From Echinometra lucunter (Eukaryota > Echinodermata > Echinoidea > Camarodonta > Echinometridae), in contig CM057156.1 in NCBI GenBank assembly GCA_029962745.1, forward strand, positions 2,146,559 through 2,210,558: a stretch of DNA of 64,000 nucleotides, read 5' to 3'. The position numbers and the translations under genes are program-made. Below the pieces are notes generated by a model. That model was given only the letters and a program-made list of their open reading frames with translations, was not told the origin of the DNA and did no database searches. Below are positions 56,959 to 64,000 of this stretch, piece by piece; position 1 is the first letter of the stretch; every line of letters starts with the position of its first letter.

Positions 56959-58189
56959 TACAAGTTATACCATATGAAGTTACGAGGGAACAACTGAAGA
57001 ACATAATGCAAGAAATTTTTATACTACGTTGAAACGTTGAAAAGGTGAAACTGCATATGACATGATTGTTTAATGATACATATATATCCGTGTTACTTCC
57101 TGATTCCCCATGGAAGAACAGTTGTATTTTGTAAATGCCACTGAAAGTGGTAATCCTTCATGATTACATATTTTTAAGAATGGTCATGTATTTATTATTT
57201 TGTTTTATGTTAATATGGAAATAAAACAAATACATGTATAAGATTTTGTGAATTGAAAAAAGTTACAGAGTACATATTCTGCGCATTTTGTAAATGAATA
57301 ATGTGATAATGTTTAATACGTACCATTCGCTTTGGTTTGGGTGAATAATACATTATGTGAATTGAACAATGTTCTGCGTAATCTGTAAATAAATATATAT
57401 AAATAATTTGTGTCTATATACATTCAGTTTAGTTCAAACACATTTATTTCCAATTATTCAAATAAACAGCAAAATAATGAAACAACAAATTGACATTCAT
57501 GGTATTGATAACAAAATATGATATGACATCATAAACGATCATCGTACAATACATACGTACAGTACATACGTACACACATGCATGCATGCATGGACTTGTA
57601 TATATAGCACTGAATATAGATGTTTCAGATTGAATCATTATTGAATTAAATCTGTGTGTTAACTAACCGTGCTATTCTGGGCAGAATCTGTATTTAAATG
57701 GAATGATCATGACCTGAGAATTTTAGAAATCCAATTTCCTGATTTTGCTGGACATACAAGAATAGCAGTTTTCAAAATAATGTAGGAATTGTATTAATTA
57801 TGTAATCATGTGTCCATGTTGTAAATCATGCGTAGTTAGTATATCTGCATCTTGTAACTGGTCCTGATTTTGTTTGCCAATTTTCGCCTTTTTAGAAAAA
57901 AATGATATGTTTTTTTTTTGTCGAGACGATAACATGTACATTCGAAATATTATGCATAGTGAGACTGGGGTTTGATGCCCCTAACTCACGCACTTCAATG
58001 GCAAGCGGTATATTGCTAACAAGTCAAAATTCAATCGCAATTAAATCCAGTAATCAAAAGATTTAACTCGAATAAAATGTAACAATGCGACGTTGATTTT
58101 GACTACATTAAATACAATAGTTTTTGTTGATGAAAATTACTTCTGGTGTGAGCTTCTGTTGGTTGACTGTCCCCATATACCCAGTTGAC
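56959..58189. other. Non-coding stretch, nothing recognised
   Basis: AT-rich with a (CATG)n patch near 57577-57592. No gene seen. Confidence 0.45.
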
Positions 58190-58668
58190 TGAGTGATAGC
58201 AGTTTGGGATTTGGTTTGGTTTTGTGTCGTGTTGGGATCAGATTTTTTGTTTAGTTCTTCCAGCATAGAGAATACGTATGAAGACACGAAGTCAGTTAAA
58301 GTATGAAGTTAACATTTATTCAGTTGAAGATCAAAAATATGAACAGAAGTTTAGAGTAAGTCTGATGGTGACTGTACTCTGATGATGTCTTGAATGTAGT
58401 CTGAAGTATTCTGAAGTATTATGGTTCTCTCTCTGATTGGAGTCCTGAAGTGAACCCCTTTTATAATGGGTAAACCCTCTATCGGGAGTTGGTCAACCTT
58501 GAGCTCTTGACCAAAGGCCTGATGTAACTTTTACTCAGTATTGGGGGAGTGGGTCAATTATCTGGAAGGAGTGATGTAGTGGATAAGAAGACCATATTGA
58601 CCAGTGCGTCATAGCTTTAGTTGGAAGATGTATGAGTAATATTTTCTGAAGAAGAGTGAAGTTTGTAA
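58190..58668 (-). mobile_element. LTR-like segment, possible solo LTR
   Basis: On the minus strand CCCATTATAAAAGGGG (TATA box, 58459-58465) is followed about 140 bases later by AATAAA (58315-58320), the promoter/poly-A layout of an LTR. A candidate 5' TG lies near 58668. No matching target duplication found, and no gag/pol nearby, so the ends are uncertain. Confidence 0.35.
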
Positions 58669-59701
58669 ACATTTAACCTCCTGTTATACTTCCTGTAGAA
58701 ATATTGATTAAGTATTGATAAATTGCAGAAAATGTGAAATTGGTCTTATTATCACATAACATTTGGTTGATTTTTATCTGACTGCTGAGAAAGCATGACT
58801 GCATGTAAGTATGCAACCGGGGATGCGTTTTTCGAAACAGTCGTAAGTCTAAGTTCATGGACATCCCTTTGAAATGTATTTCTACAACACATTCGGACAG
58901 AAAAAGAGAACTGTGAAGTTTTTTTTAAAAAGATACTTTATATTGTACTTCACAAGTTGTGGATTTTTTTTCAGAAACGCGAAAGTTGGTCTTGTTCACA
59001 AAGAAAACCTACAAAAATCGCCAAGTTCAAGTGTAATACAAAAATTGTAGCCCACTCCCCTCCCTTACCTAGTTCATCTGTGTAATTTGAGTTAACCACA
59101 ATTCTGGTGTATTTATCATGTGATTTGCATGAATTCTCCCTTAGTATCTCTTCTCCTCTTCCAATGCTTTCTACACCTCTCTTGCCACTTTCTTTTTCTT
59201 TCCCCCTCCTTCCTTGATTATACACATTCTTTGTCTTCATTTTGTAACAGTTGTGAATATTATACCTTCACATATTAATTAATGCAATAAATGAAGAGTG
59301 ATTATAAATACAGTGGTAAAGGCTAATAGATGATGAAATGACGATGATACAACAAAAGTTCCTTTAAGTTATATTTGGACAATTTTCCATATGTATTGTG
59401 CAGTTTTAACCGATTTTAAATTTTTAAATTAGATGTTATTCCTTTTAATATACTAATATTTCATTTCATGACGTGCTGATGTACAAGATTTGAATGTGTT
59501 TTTTTTTTAAATTGTAAAATCATGTGCAATTCCACATTTTGGCCGCGAATGTTATAGACCAGTAATGAATGAATGAATGAATGAATTTAGACTAATGAAG
59601 GTTTCAAGAAACGACTCCCAGAGGACCGACGGTTTTTACTCCTCGAGAGACCTGTAAAGATGACTAATGCCTCTATACCAAAGGGAATTGGCACATCGTC
59701 T
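58669..59701. other. Non-coding stretch
   Basis: Nothing recognised apart from (ATGA)n at 59567-59585. Confidence 0.45.
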
Positions 59702-59773
59702 TGCTTTTGAACCCTGGTTATGGGATTACGAGACCACTACTCTACAAACTGAGTTATCGCGCAGTTATCAGGG
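59702..59773 (-). repeat. tRNA-Thr-like SINE head or tRNA pseudogene
   Basis: The minus strand reads GATAACTCAGTTTGTAGAG (A box), GTCTCGTAA (anticodon-loop-like, CGT) and GGGTTCAA (B box). Stems are poorly paired, so it is not a working tRNA. Distinct from the SINEs at 52.6 and 55.2 kb. Confidence 0.5.
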
Positions 59774-61384
59774 TAAACCGTAAGAATTCAAAATCAGTAG
59801 GCCTGATTTCAGTACTGCAAATGAGATTCAATGCAATATTTTATTCAGCAAAGTAACTAGAACTACAGCTTCTTCTAATGGAAAAAAAAACCGGCCTGGA
59901 CATTATAATGACAATGACATCTTAAAGAAGGGATAAGACTCCACTAGTTTGAACTCTGACTTTCATAACACCAAAGCGCAGACCTTTGTTTCCTACGTAT
60001 ATACTGCGTACAGCGTGCAAGTTAGAGATTAGTCTTGCTCGCGTAAAAAAATCGATACACTGTTTGCTTAAAATCGATAGCTTACTTTCCACGGACCATT
60101 GGATGTAGCTAGTTTGTCTTACCCTTACAAGAAACGTAACATGCAGTGAGGCGGTGTGTGAATGTTTGCCATCGAAAGACACAGTTTAAAGAACCATTTT
60201 GAAATGAATGAGACATCCACTTTCAGTATTTCAGACAACTACCTTATAATACTTCTAAAAGTTTCCGTTCAAATTATGTCCGAGTACGACTGGATAAGAA
60301 ATGGATGATTTATCATTTTGTCTTCGTCTGTAGACAAGGTTCCCTTATGTGGGCTGCCATCTGAAACCGTTGCATCCTTCTAGCACCTCCCTGCTTCTAG
60401 TGTAAGGTGAGTTGACAGAAATAATTGATCATGGCATAGTCTGGTATAGGACCAGCGTATAGGGGAGTTAGTTGGAATGTTTTCATACGACTGAACTACC
60501 ACAAATGCAATGACTTTGATACTGCTGGCAACAACCACGGGTCCAATTACTTTATAGACACGACTACCATAAACTATTTAAAGCCAGGTACCTCATCAGA
60601 ATCAGTCAGTCCACCTGCATAATGGCATCTGAACAGATGGTATCCAGTTTGCCTTCATTTGCTGTTGCTATGTCAGGAAAACCCCTGACAAGCTTCCTAG
60701 TTGTCAATCGAAACTTTGTTCAACAAGTATGCATGAAATTAGTTAACAAGTCTATTTCCATGCATAGACTTTGATCCTAAGTTTATTTCAAATTGGAATG
60801 TTGGATTTTATTTCGATAATTCGCTTTTGAAATAGAGGATATATTGGAATCAATGTCTTATTTGTGTTTTCTCCTTTTTTCAACAAATGAATTAGGAAGA
60901 ATATCATAGTAGCAAGCTTCCCTAAAAGGGCTGCTCTTCATATGCTCTTAGATGTCACATAATTATGAGCAGTAACAGCTGAAGTGTTCGGGGCCGAATA
61001 TTAATACCACTGAAGTACGCAGTCCCCTATACCCCTACCTGTGTGCTGTGCATGTGGTTTTTCTTCGAGTTTGGGTCGATATCTTATCATTTTTATGATT
61101 CCAAAGTCTCAAAGTATACGCCAATTATTATGTACTTATTATGTACTTATTATGCTTTGAAACAGTTCCCTTATTCATATTGTAATTATCTTGGATTTTC
61201 CTTAATGCTTCATTTTTTCCCTTCATACATGTGTAAAGCGACGCGCAATCATCTCTATTTTGGACGTATTTCATAGTGTTGACCTCCCATTCTGTTCTTT
61301 ACTTATTTTCAAAATCATTTAATTTTTAAAACACAAGTAATAATTTGTTGTCTCCTCACTCATCTTTTTTTTAGAGAGCGATGA

Positions 61385-61614
61385 AAGATGTATTTTTTTA
61401 TTACATTTCCTCCTCGTCCTCCTCCTCTTTCTTACTTTTTCTGCTCTCCCTTTGTTCTTCTCCTTCCACTTCTTCATCATCGTCATGATTATCGTAATCA
61501 CCATCTTTTTTTCTTCTTTTTCCTTTTCTTCTTTTCTTCTTTGTTTTCTTCTTTTTCTTCTTGTTCGTCTTCTTCTTTTTCTTATTCCTCCTCCACTTCT
61601 TATTCTTCTCTATC

Positions 61615-61646
<32 letters not shown>

Positions 61647-61660
61647 CATCATTATCACTT
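61385..61660. repeat. Low-complexity CTT/CAT tract
   Basis: Pyrimidine-rich CTTCTT text grades into (ATC)n. Lys- and Met-rich minus-strand frames here are artefacts. Confidence 0.9.
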
Positions 61661-61876
61661 TTAAAATCTATATAATTTTATCATCTGGTCATTAATCAAT
61701 TAGGGGTCTACATCGCACAAGCTAGGCTTTTTAGTAAATCCCTCCACATATCCTTTTGTGACTTTTCTAAGTCTATGATTTTTTCATGTTTTTTACGGTT
61801 GTTGCTTTTTTTTGCAGTGTTTGTACATTTTGTTGTAATTTTCTGTCAAATGTGGAATCTGAATGAAATAAAGTTA

Positions 61877-61945
61877 AATCAATCAATCAATCAATCAATC
61901 AATCATCGTCGTCGTCATCATCATCACCACCACCATTATCAAAAA
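61877..61945. repeat. (AATC)n then (CGT/CAT)n microsatellite
   Basis: About six AATC units followed by TCGTCGTCGTCATCATC text. Confidence 0.9.
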
Positions 61946-62203
61946 ATGGTCAAGCCCTCTCAGGACCTGTACGTTTGGAAATTAAATAGGCATTTTCGTT
62001 AAATATTTCTCTTTTTAAAAAATTCTGTACTATGTATATATATATGTATTTTACTCTGTCATAAACATGGTGGACAGCGCATTTGATAATTGATATTGGG
62101 ATAATGAGTTATAATTCTCGGTGTCGTGTGTATAGCAACAGGAATATAACAATGGCTATGATTTAATGTCCTCTTATTGTCTATACTTTTGCTTTTCTAT
62201 TGC

Positions 62204-62205
62204 AG
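62204..62205 (+). promoter_or_regulatory. Splice acceptor of the fucosyltransferase 5'UTR intron
   Basis: TTTTGCTTTTCTATTGCAG is a strong polypyrimidine-AG acceptor 57 bases before the ATG, so the coding exon very likely follows a non-coding first exon. Confidence 0.6.
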
Positions 62206-62209
62206 GTAG

Positions 62210-62257
62210 ATGATCGGACTTTCCTCACTTGAGTTTTTCAAGCATTGGACAACATAA
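62210..62257 (+). other. Upstream ORF, 15 codons
   Basis: An ATG at 62210, just after the acceptor, opens a 15-codon frame (MIGLSS...TT, stop 62255-62257) that ends six bases before the fucosyltransferase ATG and in another frame. Possible translational control, inferred. Confidence 0.4.
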
Positions 62258-62262
62258 AAAAA

Positions 62263-63522
62263 ATGAAAGCTGTAAGCTGCCAGCAAGTAATTCTGCTTGG
62301 GATGGTGGTGATATCGATTCTAGCACTGGCGTTATTCAGTGCTCATGATTACGCAGTTCTTCATCGGGATGCCATCCCTCTTCCCCCGATGGCTCGACAG
62401 AAGGTACGTCATTTGGGAAGAGACCAAGTTGGGAATACTACACTCAAACCCTATACAGATGATAGGTATTTTTCAGGTGCCAGTGAGGCCCCAGAGCTCG
62501 GATCCTCACAGACTTGTTTCCGTCAAGTCCAGGTTTGGAGTGGTAGCAAGGTGCCAAGAACCCCCAAAGACTACACATGCCCAGGATTAGAGTGTGGTAT
62601 CCGTTTTGTTGCAGATACCAGCTATCGGACAATGAAGAAGAGCGATGCGGTAGTTTTGTTCCATAGAACCAAATGGGATTGGGATGAGATGCAAAGGAAA
62701 CGCCCACCCAAGCAACTTTGGGCGTTTTACTCCCTTGAGAGTGCTCTGCACACGCAGAAGAATGCGATACCACCTATGAAATATCGATACGCATATAACT
62801 ATACTATATCATACAAGCCATCGTCAACTATATACGGTCCCTATGGCTTTTATGACACCACTGAACCACAAATTCCTCCAGATGAACTTCGAAATTGGGC
62901 AAAAGGGAAAACGGGTAAGGTGGTTTGGATGGCATCAAATTGTCGGGATTCATCTTGGCAACGTTATGGATTTGTCAAAAAGCTCTCCCAACATATCCCA
63001 GTTGATATTTATGGAGGATGTGGAAATCTACGCTGCAAAAGAGATACAGAGGACTGCTGGAATCGTATCCGTAAATATAAATTCTACTTGGCATTAGAAA
63101 ACAGTGAATGTAGAGACTACATTACAGAAAAATTTTGGCGGAATTCCCTAGCTCTTGATGTCCTCCCTATTGTGTATGGCGCACCAAAGAAAGACTATCT
63201 TCAAGTTGCACCACCGAATTCCTTTATCCATCTTCAGGACTTTAAATCTCTTGTCGATCTTACCAACTATCTCAATCTTTTGGATTCAAATGATACCTTG
63301 TATAATTCATACTTTGAATGGAAACGAGAGGGATCAATAAAGCGGGTGGCTAAGCAAATAATTTTATCTGCACCATACCTTTGCAAGGTAGTAGAGAAAC
63401 TGTTAGACGATGAAATAAATTTGTCTAATGGCAATCTCCGAGATGGAGAGAATGTTGTTGACGTGAGGAGTTGGTGGACAACTACATGTTTTAAACCATC
63501 TGGCTTCCCTCATAATTTTTAA
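62263..63522 (+). CDS. Alpha-1,3-fucosyltransferase, GT10 family (419 aa)
   Basis: Transfers fucose from GDP-fucose in alpha-1,3 (or 1,4) linkage to GlcNAc of glycans in the Golgi lumen. Type II membrane layout: short cytosolic tail, a transmembrane segment at residues ~7-27, a stem with an NTT glycosylation site at 58-60, then the catalytic domain. Family motifs in order: LWAFYSLES at 152-160, YNYTISYKPSS near 179, VVWMASNC at 220-227, PVDIYGGCG at 246-254, and the donor-binding block FYLALENSECRDYITEKFW at 274-292, followed by LPIVYGAP and SFIHLQDF. Length and single coding exon are normal for the family. I start at the ATG at 62263; the open frame extends six codons upstream without another ATG. 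Exact acceptor specificity cannot be read from the sequence. Confidence 0.93.
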   Translation: MKAVSCQQVILLGMVVISILALALFSAHDYAVLHRDAIPLPPMARQKVRHLGRDQVGNTTLKPYTDDRYFSGASEAPELGSSQTCFRQVQVWSGSKVPRTPKDYTCPGLECGIRFVADTSYRTMKKSDAVVLFHRTKWDWDEMQRKRPPKQLWAFYSLESALHTQKNAIPPMKYRYAYNYTISYKPSSTIYGPYGFYDTTEPQIPPDELRNWAKGKTGKVVWMASNCRDSSWQRYGFVKKLSQHIPVDIYGGCGNLRCKRDTEDCWNRIRKYKFYLALENSECRDYITEKFWRNSLALDVLPIVYGAPKKDYLQVAPPNSFIHLQDFKSLVDLTNYLNLLDSNDTLYNSYFEWKREGSIKRVAKQIILSAPYLCKVVEKLLDDEINLSNGNLRDGENVVDVRSWWTTTCFKPSGFPHNF

Positions 63523-64000
63523 CTATCATATCCGGCCAAACCACTTATTCGAATGAGCCCCGGTCACTGCCGGTCCCCCCACCTGGCTGGATATACAAGC
63601 TCGAACGGTAGCCATACAGTACTTTGTTACTTTTGTTACACAGCTGGGTAAATCGAAAGTAAAATAACCCCAAAACAAAACAAAACAAACAACAAAAAAA
63701 ACTCATCAAGTGTTTATATTCGTTTGAAGGGTCATAAAACAAGGCTGCATTGTGTTCTATAAGTAAAAGCAATAAATATCATAAAAATAACATTCAAGAA
63801 ACGTTTCAGAGTTAAAACTTGTTTGTTTGTATGTTTGAATTTTATTTTTGCGTTCAATATTAAACATAGTTCAAAGAATCATTCATTACAGATAACAACA
63901 TATAAATATACATACACATATAAACATATGAGTCATAAACAATTGATTTCAAAATACACAGAAAGTATGGCAAAGTTAATATTTTACAATTAACAGATCT
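63523..64000. other. 3' flank of the fucosyltransferase
   Basis: 3'UTR to about 63790, then AT-rich sequence with no gene seen. Confidence 0.5.
63771..63776 (+). promoter_or_regulatory. Poly-A signal AATAAA of the fucosyltransferase
   Basis: The AATAAA lies 249 bases after the stop codon on the coding strand. Likely, not proven. Confidence 0.5.

Larger units (their letters stand above)
59774..62205. other. Upstream region of the fucosyltransferase
   Basis: No coding exon seen. GTAAGGTGAGTTGAC at about 60402-60416 contains a good donor and may end a non-coding first exon of the fucosyltransferase gene, but this is unproven. Confidence 0.35.

Noticed and set aside
56382..57032. Long frames across the N gap
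   Set aside because: They consist of N; no sequence information.
61401..61658. Lys/Met-rich minus-strand frame
   Set aside because: Low-complexity CTT/CAT tract translation.

Overview
This window is non-coding-rich eukaryotic DNA from an animal genome. AT content is high, genes are split by GT-AG introns, and MITE-like palindromes, tRNA-derived SINEs, microsatellites and a 500-base N gap fill much of the sequence. A family of small death-domain genes, an intronless GT10 fucosyltransferase and the repeat style fit a marine invertebrate deuterostome. An echinoderm such as a sea urchin is my best guess, but it is an inference and not proven by any single feature.

Layout. 0-5.7 kb: repeats and foldback elements. 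5.85-13.58 kb, minus strand: a seven-exon gene for a coiled-coil protein with an N-myristoylation-type start and a long Ser/Arg/Glu-rich tail; its last exon carries an apparent one-base frameshift. 13.6-28.4 kb: no convincing gene. This stretch holds tandem duplications, long hairpins, a 1.77-kb element with terminal inverted repeats and an 8-bp target duplication, and a 1.4-kb satellite built on CCAACGA. 28.58-29.44 kb, minus strand: a 284-codon frame made of DKGSV pentapeptides. 29.6-32.1 kb: three small inverted-repeat elements.

32.9-52.1 kb, minus strand: three tandem paralogous genes for small death-domain proteins (152, 108 and 116 residues as reconstructed). They share a 5'UTR acceptor just before the ATG, a phase-1 first junction and a homologous second exon. 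Genes 1 and 2 also share intron and third-exon sequence, so they arose by segmental duplication. Gene 2 is cut short by a stop in exon 2. Gene 1 carries a nested transposon pair that is absent from the matching intron of gene 2. A candidate 68-residue secreted peptide frame lies between genes 2 and 3 on the plus strand.

52-62 kb: SINEs, a 220-bp palindromic tandem repeat, a 0.75-kb MITE, the N gap and an LTR-like segment. 62.2-63.5 kb, plus strand: a complete single-exon alpha-1,3-fucosyltransferase (GT10), preceded by a splice acceptor and a short upstream ORF and followed by an AATAAA signal.

The genes do not form one pathway. The clear local theme is a lineage-expanded death-domain family being reshaped by duplication, nonsense mutation and transposon insertion.
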